From Chitinophaga skermanii (GTDB taxonomy: Bacteria; Bacteroidota; Bacteroidia; Chitinophagales; Chitinophagaceae): 64,000 nt of DNA. The position numbers and the translations under genes were made by a program. This document shows positions 19,363-29,586 of the stretch, in pieces. The stretch spans positions 248,001 to 312,000 of the forward strand of contig NZ_QLLL01000005.1 in the NCBI RefSeq assembly GCF_003259335.1. Direction: 5' to 3'. Under the pieces are notes generated by a model, which saw only the letters and a program-made list of their open reading frames with translations, made no database searches and was not told where the DNA came from. Positions within the stretch are counted from its first letter, which is position 1. The number at the start of each line of letters is the position of its first letter.

Positions 19363-20262
19363 TTACATAATATAGAGACCTTTAACCGGTTGCACAGGCT
19401 CCGGGATGTTGGGGGCATGCATTGCCTCCAACAAATTTATTTCTATATTCCTCGAAATACTATCCAGCGCAATCCCTGTTTGAGTTTCTTCGAATGGGTT
19501 CATAATACTTAAACCGTTCAATTGCGTTACATGGAAAACAAACCCAAATGCCCAACCAAATAGGATCGACCATGCACCGATGGTTTCTGTCATCATTAAT
19601 GTATTCATAATTACATAGAACCAGATGAAAATGGATGTGAAGAACGAGTAACTGGGTGGAAACACCGTCGTTTTTATACGTTCAGATTTACCCATGGCAT
19701 CTGTGAGCTTAACAAGTAACTCGTCGATCGCTCGAAAGCGAAATTGATCGATGGAGCCTTCTTTTTCCAATTGTTGAAGGTCGCGGGATTGGAGTTGTAA
19801 GATGGCGTTTGCTACGTTTGAACTGTCTTGTACTTCTGCAAGTTCGCGGGCGTTGAGGTAGCGAACATAGTAATCGTCGTTAGACGACCGTAAACGTGCT
19901 TTTAAGGCATAAATAAAGGCGAGATGGCGTTGTACCATTCTCCTGGCAATTTGTTGTGAATTGAAGTCGCCTTCGGTGTATTGTAATACGCTCCGTGCAA
20001 AAGAGCGGGAATCGTTCACTAAAGCCCCCCAAATTGTTCTGGCTTCCCACCAACGATCGTATGCTTGGTTATTATTAAAACCCACGAAGAAGGCAATTGC
20101 CGTACCTAGCACACCTGAAATACTGCCAGGGATAGAAATGTGCGATTTCATGTAGTACACGTCAATATAATAAGCAGCAGTGCAACAAAGCAAAATCCAT
20201 AAATCTACCTTCCAAGTAAGCCTAAAAATTTGTGTAATCGAAAGCCGGTGGCGTAATAGCAT
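19363..20262 (-). CDS. Bestrophin-family ion channel
   Basis: A 299-residue membrane protein of the bestrophin/UPF0187 family, which form pentameric anion or cation channels. Visible marks are the N-terminal helix region, GTAIAFFVGFNNNQAYDRWWEAR with the following trp-rich helix, NDSRSFAR, and the C-terminal SIMNPFEE segment. Two to four hydrophobic helices are visible. It is convergent with the peroxiredoxin-like gene. Confidence 0.9.
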   Translation of the reverse strand: MLLRHRLSITQIFRLTWKVDLWILLCCTAAYYIDVYYMKSHISIPGSISGVLGTAIAFFVGFNNNQAYDRWWEARTIWGALVNDSRSFARSVLQYTEGDFNSQQIARRMVQRHLAFIYALKARLRSSNDDYYVRYLNARELAEVQDSSNVANAILQLQSRDLQQLEKEGSIDQFRFRAIDELLVKLTDAMGKSERIKTTVFPPSYSFFTSIFIWFYVIMNTLMMTETIGAWSILFGWAFGFVFHVTQLNGLSIMNPFEETQTGIALDSISRNIEINLLEAMHAPNIPEPVQPVKGLYIM

Positions 20263-20433
20263 AGTGTTTGCGTGGTTTTAATTAACAACAGGTAAACAGG
20301 GGAAATGTTAAAAAGAAACGTGCCAGAACCTATCAAAAAATAACATTTCTTCTCGAAATCAAAATAAATTAATAATTTTTCCACCGAAGAGTAGCATTTC
20401 AACAGTGAACTGAAAGCACAAATCAAAATTTAC

Positions 20434-21000
20434 ATGGCCAAGGTGTTGCATTCCGACCAATACTTATGGACGTTGATGAAAAGTGATGATGAGCGCGCAT
20501 TTAGAGAAATTTATAACCGCCATTGGAAAAGTATTTACACGCAAGCGCTCATTAAAACAGGCATCGAAGAGGATGCGTGTGATATAACGCAAGAAATATT
20601 CTTGTATTTGTGGAAAAACCGCCAACAAATTGAGATGCAAGTTGCCTTGTCCACGTATTTACACGCCGCATTACGTCATAAGATCATCGATTACTACCGC
20701 ACTTCCACGGTGAAACGTCGTTATATAGAACAATTGTTCTTACATAACGATCAAACCGACGTGCCCCAAACTGCCGATGCCCTCAATATGAAGGAGTTAA
20801 CCCAACTAATAGATACCGAAATCCAGCAAATGCCCACCCGTATGCGGGAGATTTTCTTGATGAGTAGGGACGAGGAACTCCCCTCTGCCCAGATTGCAGC
20901 CAAACTCCAATTATCCGATCAAACCGTAAGAAACCAGATCAGTAGCGCAATTCAACGTATCCGCAAATGTATTGCGCAGCATGCAGGTATACTTTTGTAA
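20434..21000 (+). CDS. ECF-type RNA polymerase sigma factor
   Basis: A 188-residue ECF sigma factor. Region 2 contains CDITQEIFLYLWKNRQQIEM, region 4 contains MPTRMREIFLMSRDEELP and the helix-turn-helix AQIAAKLQLSDQTVRNQISS. The fecR gene follows after 103 bp, then susC and susD: the usual order for a receptor-controlled sigma system. Confidence 0.94.
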   Translation: MAKVLHSDQYLWTLMKSDDERAFREIYNRHWKSIYTQALIKTGIEEDACDITQEIFLYLWKNRQQIEMQVALSTYLHAALRHKIIDYYRTSTVKRRYIEQLFLHNDQTDVPQTADALNMKELTQLIDTEIQQMPTRMREIFLMSRDEELPSAQIAAKLQLSDQTVRNQISSAIQRIRKCIAQHAGILL

Positions 21001-21103
21001 AGAAATTCTAAAATTTTTTGAAAGCGGCTTAGTACAAACTAAATAGTTATGCGACTATTAATAAGGGTAGTATTTACACTATAAAAGAACAAACCAGCAG
21101 ACT

Positions 21104-22159
21104 GTGAATTCAACACGATTACAATCGCTATTAGCAAAGTACGGCAGGAATGAATGTAGCAACGATGAGATGGAAGAGTTATCGGCTTGGTATGCGCAAT
21201 TGAATGCTTTTGGTGAAGCACCACCCATGATGCATACCGACGAGGAAAACGCTATACAGGAGAAGATTTGGCGCAACATAACCCAACAGGCCGGCATTTC
21301 CACGCAATCGCGGGGCATCCGTCTTATTTGGAAGCGGGTGGCTGGTATTGCCGCTTCGGCAGCTATATTATTTGCCGCTTGGGGAGTTTACCAATATACC
21401 ACTTCCGGTTCATCTTTAACCACCGCGGAGAAGGATGCTAGTTCTGCGATGGAAGCAGCTTTGGGTTCTACTTCCACCTTTTACCTCAGCGATGGTACCC
21501 AAGTGAAGCTGAATGCAGGTAGCAAACTTATATGCGCCAAACATTTTAATAGTCAAAACCGCGAGGTTTTCATTGAAGGAGAAGCATTTTTCGACGTAGC
21601 GAAGAACAGTAATAAACCGTTCATCATCCATGCTCATAAAATGGATATCCGCGTACTAGGCACCACGCTTAATGTAAAATCCTACGCCGCCGATAAAACA
21701 TCGGAAGCGGCCCTGGTAACGGGTAGCGTAGAAGTTATCGTGCAAGCGGAAAAGCAACACCGCGTGTTACTATTGCCAAAGCAAAAGATTGTACTGTTGA
21801 ATGAATCGAAATCGGTTGATTTTCAACTGCTACCGGTTAAATACCAATCTGCTTTGCAAGACAGCGGGTTTGTGGTTGGGAATCTAGTACAGAACGAACT
21901 GGATAGCTCTTTCGTAGAAACCTCCTGGAAGGATGATAAATGGGAATTTGATGACGAGCCACTCAGCGATATAGCCAATAAGTTAGCAAGACGATATAAT
22001 GTAACCATTCAAATTGAAGACGCATCATTAGCAAACAAGCGCATGACTGCCAGCTTTGAAAACGAAGATTTAGCCACTGTTTTAGAAGCCTTACGTCAAA
22101 CGCAGTCTCATCCATTTCAATATACAATCAACAACGGTACCGTCATGATTACCAAATAG
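21104..22159 (+). CDS. FecR-family anti-sigma factor
   Basis: A 351-residue inner-membrane anti-sigma factor starting at GTG. Cytoplasmic N-terminus, transmembrane helix near residues 78-95 (VAGIAASAAILFAAWGVYQY), FecR domain with LSDGTQVKLNAGSKL and VLGTTLNVKS, and the C-terminal WKDDKWEFDDEPLSDIANKL part. It lies between its sigma factor and the STN-bearing SusC. No nearby upstream ATG exists in frame. Confidence 0.92.
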   Translation: MNSTRLQSLLAKYGRNECSNDEMEELSAWYAQLNAFGEAPPMMHTDEENAIQEKIWRNITQQAGISTQSRGIRLIWKRVAGIAASAAILFAAWGVYQYTTSGSSLTTAEKDASSAMEAALGSTSTFYLSDGTQVKLNAGSKLICAKHFNSQNREVFIEGEAFFDVAKNSNKPFIIHAHKMDIRVLGTTLNVKSYAADKTSEAALVTGSVEVIVQAEKQHRVLLLPKQKIVLLNESKSVDFQLLPVKYQSALQDSGFVVGNLVQNELDSSFVETSWKDDKWEFDDEPLSDIANKLARRYNVTIQIEDASLANKRMTASFENEDLATVLEALRQTQSHPFQYTINNGTVMITK

Positions 22160-22202
22160 TTTGCCTATGTAACGAACGAAAAAATGACCACGTACAAATC
22201 AA

Positions 22203-22229
22203 AAAGGGAAATGCAGCGAACACTTCCCT
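22203..22229 (+). terminator. Weak stem-loop between fecR and susC
   Basis: Seven-bp stem AAGGGAA / TTCCCTT with a 13-base loop and no T tract. It could reduce readthrough from sigma-fecR into susC; a second weak pair, AGACAGG / CCTGTCT, lies about 20 bases later. Confidence 0.3.
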
Positions 22230-22312
22230 TGGCGATTTAGCAATATAAGACAGGTGCCAGTTGGAGCTGTTGTTCCTGTCTCCATTTTATAGACTAAAAT
22301 CAATCTAAAAGT

Positions 22313-25300
22313 ATGAAAAAAATCAGACTTGGGGGGCATCTATTGCCTGGTCCACTTCTAAAAGTCTTTCTCATTATGAAGCTTGCTTTCCTCGTTATCT
22401 TGGTCACATGTATGCATGTGTCGGCGGCTGTTTTCGGGCAACTGAACAGTATCAGCCTAAAAGCCAATGATGTACATTTATCGAAAGTCTTAAAACTCAT
22501 TGAACGTAAAATTTCCTACCGTTTTGTTTACAGCTCAGAAAATATTCCCGTTAATAAAAAAATTTCGATCAATGTAACAGGTGCAACACTCGATGAAGTA
22601 ATGGCTAGCCTATTAGCTGATACCGATTTGAGTTATAAAATGTTATCGAAAAACCTTGTTGTTATTGCGCCTCGCCATAATGCTGTGCAAAATATTCATG
22701 TACGTGGCCGCGTTACGGACTCTACAGGTATAGGTTTGCCAGGTGTTACTGTAAAAGTGAGCAATACAAACCATGGTACAATTACTAATCCCAATGGTGA
22801 TTTTGAGTTAGATGCTCCTGGCGATGCTAGCCTAGAATTTAACTACCTGGGTTATCTTCCCCAAACTGTTGCTATCAATAACCGGAATGAAATCACTGTT
22901 AAACTCGTAGCCGATCAAAAAGGCTTAAATGAAGTGGTAGTAGTAGGTTTCGGTGCACAGAAGAAAGTTAACTTAACCGGTGCTGTAGCCACGGTTACAC
23001 CCGGGGTATTGAATAACCGTCCTGTTGCTTCGGTACAAGATGCATTACAAGGTATTACACCCGGTTTAACAGTATTAGCACGTCCTGGAGATGTTGGTTC
23101 ATCAGAATCTAATTCAACCATGACTATCCGTGGCCGCTCCAACCTCGGTAGTTCTGGTCCTATGATTGTGATTGACGGTATTCCAGTTTCGGGCCGTGAA
23201 TTTGCTGCTTTACAACCGAATGATATTGAATCGATGTCGGTATTGAAAGATGCTGCTTCTGCTGCGATATATGGTTCACGCGCGGCGAACGGTGTTATTT
23301 TAGTAACAACAAAGAAAGGAAAAGAAGGCAAAACTTCAATTGATTTAAACGCCAGCTATGGTGTGCAATCTCCAACAAGGAGATTCGAATACTTAGGATC
23401 TGCCGATTACGCTACACTTTATAACGAAGCTTTAACGAACGCCAACCGCGCGAAACGTTATACGGATGAAGAAATCCAAAAATTCAAAAACGGCAGTCAA
23501 CCTGATTTATACCCCAACACCGACTGGTACAAAGAAGCGCTCGCGAAGAATCCTGCCATGAAAGACGTAGACCTCGCCATTTCGGGTGGTTCGAAAACCA
23601 ACCAATATTATTTAGGCTTGGGATACTTAGGGCAAGAATCCCTTGTTCCTAATAAATACATGAACCGTTACACGATGCGTTTAAATGCTTCTACGCAAGT
23701 ATTGAAAATTTTAAACGTTGGTACGAATGTAAGTATCGTTCGTCAAGATCGCGATACAGAAGGTGGCGAATTGAACTGGGTTGCTTTAAATCGTTTGGTG
23801 CCATCGATGGTAGGCGTACATTCCGACGGTACCTGGGGTACCATCAATGCCGGTAAAGCCGATGCTACCTTGGCTAAAGATAACGTGTTGCGTAATATGG
23901 CAGAAGGTGGTCGTGGATACGCTCGCGATAACGTTTTCCAAGCTGGTTTAACAGGTGTTTTAAAACCTATGAAAGGGTTAACGATTAACGGGCAAGGTTC
24001 GTTGAAATATAACAACAACATGAACTGGTCGTTTACGAATGAATTGCCTGCTTTGGTGAATTTCATGACGAAAGAAACAATGCCTTCAACAATCGTAACT
24101 CCGAACGAGATGATCGAGCGTTGGAATAAGCGTACAGAAACTTTGTTGCAAGCTTACGCGGAATATGAAAAACGTATTCGCAAACACAACTTTAAAGTAA
24201 TGGTGGGTTCTTCGCAAGAAAGAAGCACATACCGTTATGTAGGTGTTGGTAGAAGAAATTTCCCGAATAACAGTGCTACTATTATCGATTTAGGTGACAG
24301 TGAAAGCACCAGCACGGAATACGATGCATTCTACGATGCGAATGTGCCTTTAAATCGTTCTTATGAAACCTATTGGGCCATGTTGTCTTACTTCGGTAGG
24401 ATCAACTATTCATTCGCAGATAAATACTTGTTTGAAGTTAACTACCGTACCGATTACTCTTCTTACTTCGCAGAACAATACCGCTCTGCTAACTTCCCAT
24501 CTTTCTCTGTGGGCTGGCGTATTTCTGAAGAACCTTTCATGAAAGACATCAAAAATATCGATAACCTCAAATTGCGTTTATCTGTTGGTAACCTCGGTAA
24601 CCAAAACAACGTACCAGAAGGTAACTACCGTGATTTGATTGCTTACGGAACTGTATACAGCTTCAATAACACCGCCGTTGCCGGTGCTTACCAAATGAAC
24701 GGTGCCAATATGAAAGCTACTTGGGAAACCGTGAATATCAAAAACGTTGGTATCGACGGTACTTTCTTTAAAGGATTGCTTGATGTTACAGCAGATTATT
24801 TCATCAAAACAACGAAGGATATCTTATTACCAACACGCGTAGGCGATACGTATGGTTTGAAGCCACCCACCGTTAACTCGGGTCGTGTTGAAAACCGTGG
24901 TATAGAAATTATGTTGTCACACAACAATAGAATAGGCAAGGATTTCAGCTACAATGTTTCCGTTAATTTCTCTAAAATAAAGAATAAAATCCTCGACCTC
25001 GGTGACGTAACAGAACGTTATAATGATCGTTGGATTGAAAGAGTAGGCCAGCCAATCGGTTCCTTCTTCGGTTACGAGGCTATTGGTTTATTTACTACAG
25101 ATGAAGAAGTAGCGAAAAGTGCTACCCAATCCTCTAGCACGAAAGCGGGTGATATTAAATACAAAGATCAAGATGATAATGGCATTATCGATGGTAACGA
25201 CCGTGTAATTATCGGTAACGATGTGCCTTGGTGTAACTATGGTTTCAGTATTGGCGCTAACTACAAAGGCTTCGATATTGGAATGGCAGCTTACGGCGTA

Positions 25301-25714
25301 ACAGGGGTAAAAACTTACTTGGATAATGAAGCATCGTTCTCGTTCTTCAACGGTGCCGGCGTAAAACCTTTGCATTTGGAAAGATGGACGAAAGAGAATC
25401 CGAACCCGAATGCGAAATATCCACGATTATTACTCAGTGCCGACGGTAAGCAAAACTATAACAGCTATAATTCTTTCTGGTTGTTTGATGCTTCGTACTT
25501 ACGTATACGTACAATTACAGCAGGATATACTGTGCCGGCTAAATACAGCCAGAAAGTGGGGATGAGCTTTGCGCGTGTATATGTTGCGGCCAATAATCCT
25601 TTCACGTTTATGTTTGATGACCGCTTAACAGATTACGATCCTGAAATTCCTTCTGGTCGTGGTGGTTATCCTGGTATTAAAACTTGGAGTGTTGGTGTGA
25701 ATGTGAAATTTTAA
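22313..25714 (+). CDS. SusC/RagA-family TonB-dependent transporter with STN domain
   Basis: An outer-membrane transporter of 1133 residues. Order: signal peptide ending near AAVFGQ; STN domain (about 45-120); carboxypeptidase-D-regulatory-like domain (about 126-200, GRVTDSTGIGLPGVTVKV); TonB-box region NEVVVVGFG; plug with PMIVIDGIPVSGRE and SMSVLKDAASAAIYGSRAA; beta-barrel to the end. Together with the upstream sigma and FecR this is a self-contained substrate-sensing system. No degradative enzyme follows susD, so the substrate is unknown. Confidence 0.95.
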   Translation: MKKIRLGGHLLPGPLLKVFLIMKLAFLVILVTCMHVSAAVFGQLNSISLKANDVHLSKVLKLIERKISYRFVYSSENIPVNKKISINVTGATLDEVMASLLADTDLSYKMLSKNLVVIAPRHNAVQNIHVRGRVTDSTGIGLPGVTVKVSNTNHGTITNPNGDFELDAPGDASLEFNYLGYLPQTVAINNRNEITVKLVADQKGLNEVVVVGFGAQKKVNLTGAVATVTPGVLNNRPVASVQDALQGITPGLTVLARPGDVGSSESNSTMTIRGRSNLGSSGPMIVIDGIPVSGREFAALQPNDIESMSVLKDAASAAIYGSRAANGVILVTTKKGKEGKTSIDLNASYGVQSPTRRFEYLGSADYATLYNEALTNANRAKRYTDEEIQKFKNGSQPDLYPNTDWYKEALAKNPAMKDVDLAISGGSKTNQYYLGLGYLGQESLVPNKYMNRYTMRLNASTQVLKILNVGTNVSIVRQDRDTEGGELNWVALNRLVPSMVGVHSDGTWGTINAGKADATLAKDNVLRNMAEGGRGYARDNVFQAGLTGVLKPMKGLTINGQGSLKYNNNMNWSFTNELPALVNFMTKETMPSTIVTPNEMIERWNKRTETLLQAYAEYEKRIRKHNFKVMVGSSQERSTYRYVGVGRRNFPNNSATIIDLGDSESTSTEYDAFYDANVPLNRSYETYWAMLSYFGRINYSFADKYLFEVNYRTDYSSYFAEQYRSANFPSFSVGWRISEEPFMKDIKNIDNLKLRLSVGNLGNQNNVPEGNYRDLIAYGTVYSFNNTAVAGAYQMNGANMKATWETVNIKNVGIDGTFFKGLLDVTADYFIKTTKDILLPTRVGDTYGLKPPTVNSGRVENRGIEIMLSHNNRIGKDFSYNVSVNFSKIKNKILDLGDVTERYNDRWIERVGQPIGSFFGYEAIGLFTTDEEVAKSATQSSSTKAGDIKYKDQDDNGIIDGNDRVIIGNDVPWCNYGFSIGANYKGFDIGMAAYGVTGVKTYLDNEASFSFFNGAGVKPLHLERWTKENPNPNAKYPRLLLSADGKQNYNSYNSFWLFDASYLRIRTITAGYTVPAKYSQKVGMSFARVYVAANNPFTFMFDDRLTDYDPEIPSGRGGYPGIKTWSVGVNVKF

Positions 25715-25740
25715 CCGTCGTATTTTTTAAAACTGGATTC

Positions 25741-27414
25741 ATGAAAAAGAATAAACTTATTATATCGTCTATTGCTGCGTTTACAGCAGTTTTGACAATT
25801 AGTTGTAATAAAGACTTCCTCAACAAACCATTCCAACGCCAATTGGAGGATGCTACCTTCTGGACAAACGCAAATGATGCTTACCTCGCACTAAACGCTT
25901 GTTACAATCAAATTGATGGTGGTGAAGGGATGATTTATGATGATGGTAAAACTGATAATGCCTACGCGCAATATCCATGGGAAAGCAACGCTACAGAGAT
26001 TTCTTTAGGTGATGTAACCCCTGCTACTGGTGTTGATTGGGATTTTACAGCGATTCGTCGTGTGAATAACTTCCTCGACAAGGTAGAGCCTATCGCCATG
26101 GATGAAAATTTGAAAAAGCGTTTCAAAGCGGAGGCCCGTTTCTTACGTGCTTACCGTTATGCAAACATGATGAATAATTTCGGAGATGTGCCATTGATTA
26201 CGTATTTGCCAGACCTTACGAATTGGGCTGTACCACGTAACAAGCGGGAGGACATTTTCAAGTTTGTGGTGGATGAATTAACTGCTGTTGCAGAAGATTT
26301 GCCAGCTAGCTATGCTAATGGTAAATACAACGAGCGTGGTCGTGTAACGAAAGGTGCAGCTTACGCTTTGCTAGCCCGTGTAAACCTGTACGAATCCAAA
26401 TGGCAAGCAGCTGCCGACGCCGCGCAGAAGGTAATGGGCATGGGATACGATTTGTTTACCGTAACAACAGAAAGTGAAGCCGATAAATTGGACAACTATG
26501 CGAAATGGGTTGACTTCACTAACGCAGATGAAGAAAAGCGCTTCCGCCTAGGATTACGTAGTTATGAACAACTGTTCTGGGAACAAAATGAAAACAACGT
26601 AGAAGTGATCCTCGATCGCCAATACATCAAAGAGAAAGATCCCAAGTATCTAAATACCTACTTATTATCGGACGACCTCGGCGGTTGGAGTTCTGTAACA
26701 CCTACCCAGGAGTTGATCAACGATTACATGAGTTTCAAAACAGGAGAACCCATTACAGCCATTACACCTGCCGAACGCGCTATTCGCTTCGCTGCTCGTA
26801 AAACGAATCCAGCTTTCTATGCTGAGTATAAAAACCGCGACCCTCGTTTCTATGCCTCCATATTATTCGAAGGCAACCCATGGAACGCGATTGACGATGC
26901 ATATGAATTCGTGTGGGTAATTGGTGGTAACAACTGTTCGAAAACAGGTTTCAACTTCCGTAAAATGGTTGATCCTGTGGCATATAGGGCGCATTTGGAC
27001 AATTATTCAAACCAAATATTGATTCGCTACGCAGAAGTATTGTTAACCTATGCAGAAGCTAAAAACGAAGCCGGCGGTGCTACACCCGATGCAAGTGTTT
27101 ATGATGCTTTAGATAAGATACGGGTGAGAGCAGGGATGGCCAAAGTGGATCGCACAAAAATTAATACCAAAGAGAAAATGCAAGCCTTTATTCGCCAAGA
27201 ACGCAGAATTGAATTGGCATTAGAGGGACATAGATACATGGATATTCGTCGTTGGAAAACTGCCCCCACAGTGATGCACACGATCCAAGATTTACAAAAT
27301 GGGCTGGTGCAAACGAGAGCTTGGGATAACAAATTGTATCTCATGCCTGTTCCGCAAAGCGAAATCGACATCAACCCTAAATTGAAACCCAATAACCCGG
27401 GTTACATAGAGTAG
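25741..27414 (+). CDS. SusD/RagB-family nutrient-binding lipoprotein
   Basis: A 557-residue lipoprotein partner of the preceding SusC. Signal peptide MKKNKLIISSIAAFTAVLTI ends before SC, with Cys lipidated. SusD marks include RFLRAYRYANMMNNFGDVPL near residue 135, ILIRYAEVLLTYAEAKNEAG, and the C-terminal RRIELALEGHRYMDIRRW segment, which identify the canonical SusD/RagB family. The last gene of the locus; a strong terminator follows. Confidence 0.95.
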   Translation: MKKNKLIISSIAAFTAVLTISCNKDFLNKPFQRQLEDATFWTNANDAYLALNACYNQIDGGEGMIYDDGKTDNAYAQYPWESNATEISLGDVTPATGVDWDFTAIRRVNNFLDKVEPIAMDENLKKRFKAEARFLRAYRYANMMNNFGDVPLITYLPDLTNWAVPRNKREDIFKFVVDELTAVAEDLPASYANGKYNERGRVTKGAAYALLARVNLYESKWQAAADAAQKVMGMGYDLFTVTTESEADKLDNYAKWVDFTNADEEKRFRLGLRSYEQLFWEQNENNVEVILDRQYIKEKDPKYLNTYLLSDDLGGWSSVTPTQELINDYMSFKTGEPITAITPAERAIRFAARKTNPAFYAEYKNRDPRFYASILFEGNPWNAIDDAYEFVWVIGGNNCSKTGFNFRKMVDPVAYRAHLDNYSNQILIRYAEVLLTYAEAKNEAGGATPDASVYDALDKIRVRAGMAKVDRTKINTKEKMQAFIRQERRIELALEGHRYMDIRRWKTAPTVMHTIQDLQNGLVQTRAWDNKLYLMPVPQSEIDINPKLKPNNPGYIE

Positions 27415-27444
27415 GTCATTTTTTTACATTTCAGGCTATATGAA

Positions 27445-27472
27445 AAAGGGAAGAACATCTGTTCTTCCCTTT
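27445..27472 (+). terminator. Intrinsic terminator after susD
   Basis: Perfect 12-bp stem AAAGGGAAGAAC / GTTCTTCCCTTT with an ATCT loop; T-rich sequence follows. Ends the sigma-fecR-susCD unit. Confidence 0.85.
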
Positions 27473-27637
27473 CATTTTACATTTCTCAAAGCCTTATATA
27501 GATAAACGGATTTGCATGTTGGAACGTGAAAGTATAAAAAATATAGATATTAAACCTATTTAATATTTTCAACGTCAATGGATTCAACCTCAAATGCCCA
27601 ACAGTGGGGCAATAAAAAATATTTAAACTGGATAAAT

Positions 27638-28156
27638 TTATCCTTTAGTGATCACACGAGCATCTACATCACCGAGGAAAAGTGGCAAATCACTTGTTTT
27701 CTCTGCAAAGAAAACCGGGGTGCGGGCATCGCCATTTAAGTCTACAATTTCAGGCGAAGCTTCTGCACGAATAAGGGTGATCAGCTTTTTGTTATTGAGG
27801 TATACAGCAGCCTTGCCTTTCAATAGGAGGTAAGTGCCAATATTTGATTGGAATAGGTCGACATAGGGCCGCATAGCGGGTTGGAGAGCGGCTAAATCGA
27901 TGGTGCTTACTTTATTCTCGCGGATAGCTTGCGCAAGCTTACTGTTTTTGGATTTCGTGGTTTTATCGACAAGGGCAATGGCATTCAACACATCATCTTT
28001 CTTGAAATAGATGTGGTATTCACCACTGATAACCTTTACATCGCTACCCGATTTCTTTTGTGCGAGATTGATTTGTTGTGATGCGGGAATGTTCGACTGG
28101 GCGAACACGCAAGCCGTGTAAAAACACAGGCATAGGAATAAGCAAAATTTCTTCAT
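27638..28156 (-). CDS. Hypothetical exported protein
   Basis: A 172-residue protein with a signal peptide (MKKFCLFLCLCFYTACVFAQ). The mature part is mixed alpha/beta, with no motif I recognise. A Cys lies near the end of the signal peptide (TACVFAQ), but the better cleavage site is AFAQ-like, so it is probably periplasmic rather than lipidated. It is the last gene of a minus-strand group of three. Confidence 0.6.
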   Translation of the reverse strand: MKKFCLFLCLCFYTACVFAQSNIPASQQINLAQKKSGSDVKVISGEYHIYFKKDDVLNAIALVDKTTKSKNSKLAQAIRENKVSTIDLAALQPAMRPYVDLFQSNIGTYLLLKGKAAVYLNNKKLITLIRAEASPEIVDLNGDARTPVFFAEKTSDLPLFLGDVDARVITKG

Positions 28157-28201
28157 GGCTATAGGTATATGCTACTAAGTTACGAAAAGCAAAGCTTTGA
28201 C

Positions 28202-28687
28202 TTAGAAGAAAATACACCGAAGGATGGGGATGGCCCCGGTAGCATAGAGGAAATAGCAGGTAAAGAAAAGGATTGATTGAATTAGTAAGCGTCGTTGGGG
28301 TAGAAGAAAGAGATGGCCTACCCATAAAGATAACAGTGTTAATAAAATGGCCAAAGCAGCGGAAATGTACAGCATACCATCAAACATAAACCCGTTGAAA
28401 ATCACCATACCCGTTGTAAATAAAACGAAACTAGCACAAAGGATTACCCGTATAATGTTAGCCGGTTCCCGGTTAAAGCTCAATTTCACGCTCCCTTCAT
28501 AATACCAGGTAACCCATAATAAGCACCAGGGTAAGCCCGTGAGTGCAGCTAATAAATAATAGTATGTTTCGCCTACCATTTTCCCAATGAAGGGAATAAC
28601 AAGTAAGGCAAGACTTGGCCATACGCCAATCATATTGATTAACCGGGCAACTTCAGGTCCTTCCGCTTTACGTTCTATTGCTGGCAT
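28202..28687 (-). CDS. Hypothetical membrane protein
   Basis: A 161-residue protein with about four to five hydrophobic helices, e.g. WPSLALLVIPFIG, YYYLLAALTGLPWCLLWVTW, VILCASFVLFTTGMVIFNGF, YISAALAILLTLLSLWVG. No known family recognised. It begins one base after the stop of the TPR gene, so the two are probably co-transcribed. Confidence 0.6.
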   Translation of the reverse strand: MPAIERKAEGPEVARLINMIGVWPSLALLVIPFIGKMVGETYYYLLAALTGLPWCLLWVTWYYEGSVKLSFNREPANIIRVILCASFVLFTTGMVIFNGFMFDGMLYISAALAILLTLLSLWVGHLFLLPQRRLLIQSILFFTCYFLYATGAIPILRCIFF

Positions 28688-28688
28688 A

Positions 28689-29435
28689 TTATAAACTGGC
28701 TAGTTCTTTCTTTGAAAGGCGCACCCATTGCATTTGCTGCCTACGAATGTAACGTGGGTGAAGATCGATTTCTGTTTTCGCTGTTGTAAATTGCTCTTTG
28801 GCTTCTTCGAAGCGGGATTGCTTTTTTAAGAACATGCCGTAATAATACATTGCTTCTATAGAATGATGAACACGGATAATACGTTTAAACTCTTCCTCAG
28901 CACGGGCCGTTTGCCCAGTTGCCACAAGGGCACGGGTATACATCAATTCATCATCTTGCTTCTTCAACATCGGTTGATTAAGCGCTGCAATGCGATCGAA
29001 ATAAGCGATACTTTGCTCGAATTGATTATTTAAAAAGTGTAAACGCGCTAGTTGTAAAGTAATGCCGGGATCTTTTGCGTGATAATCCGTTAAGCAACTT
29101 TGTGTAGTCGCAATCGCTCTTTCGTATTGTTTCTGCTTACTGTAAGCATCTGCCAATGCTAAGCGATTTGTAACTGTATCAGCAATTCTAACACGTTTCT
29201 GGCACTCTTCGATACTTGCGGCCGGCTTAAAGAACTCTTTCATTTGCGCGCTAAAGCTAGAGCTACGAACAGATGGAATGAATTCTTTGAATAAATAAAT
29301 GAGACCACCGATAACCGGAAGGAAGATTAATATCCAGATGTAATCACGGCGTTGCGTTTTAAGCGCATGCCACAAAAAGAGCAGTTGAAAAACGATGACG
29401 ATGTAATAATAATCGTACCACCAAGACAAAAACAT
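28689..29435 (-). CDS. Membrane-anchored TPR protein
   Basis: A 248-residue protein. The N-terminus has two hydrophobic helices (YYIVIVFQLLFLWHALK and YIWILIFLPVIGGLIYLFKE) resembling the short phospholipase D nuclease N-terminal/membrane-anchor module. The rest (about 90-245) is a set of TPR helices, e.g. LADAYSKQKQYERAI and MYYYGMFLKKQSRFEEAKEQ. Probably a scaffold at the inner membrane. Start at 29435 is chosen over an in-frame start at 29504 because it begins just before the first hydrophobic helix. Confidence 0.7.
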   Translation of the reverse strand: MFLSWWYDYYYIVIVFQLLFLWHALKTQRRDYIWILIFLPVIGGLIYLFKEFIPSVRSSSFSAQMKEFFKPAASIEECQKRVRIADTVTNRLALADAYSKQKQYERAIATTQSCLTDYHAKDPGITLQLARLHFLNNQFEQSIAYFDRIAALNQPMLKKQDDELMYTRALVATGQTARAEEEFKRIIRVHHSIEAMYYYGMFLKKQSRFEEAKEQFTTAKTEIDLHPRYIRRQQMQWVRLSKKELASL

Positions 29436-29586
29436 AGTTAAACGGTCAATATTAATATTCACCAAGATAGCAATTTCATAAGAAAAAATTGATACCGCCG
29501 GCAATAATTAACAACTTGTTGGGATCAATACCGCAATAGGCTTCAAAAATTCGTAACTTACTGATAGGAAGCTTAAAAACAGGTAT

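Noticed and set aside
22160-22312. Riboswitch before the second susC
   Set aside because: Only two weak stems (7 bp each) without conserved core sequence; treated as a possible weak attenuator.
20434-27414. Polysaccharide utilisation locus in the strict sense
   Set aside because: SusC and SusD are present with sigma and FecR, but no glycoside hydrolase, lyase or esterase is in the locus, so a glycan substrate cannot be claimed.
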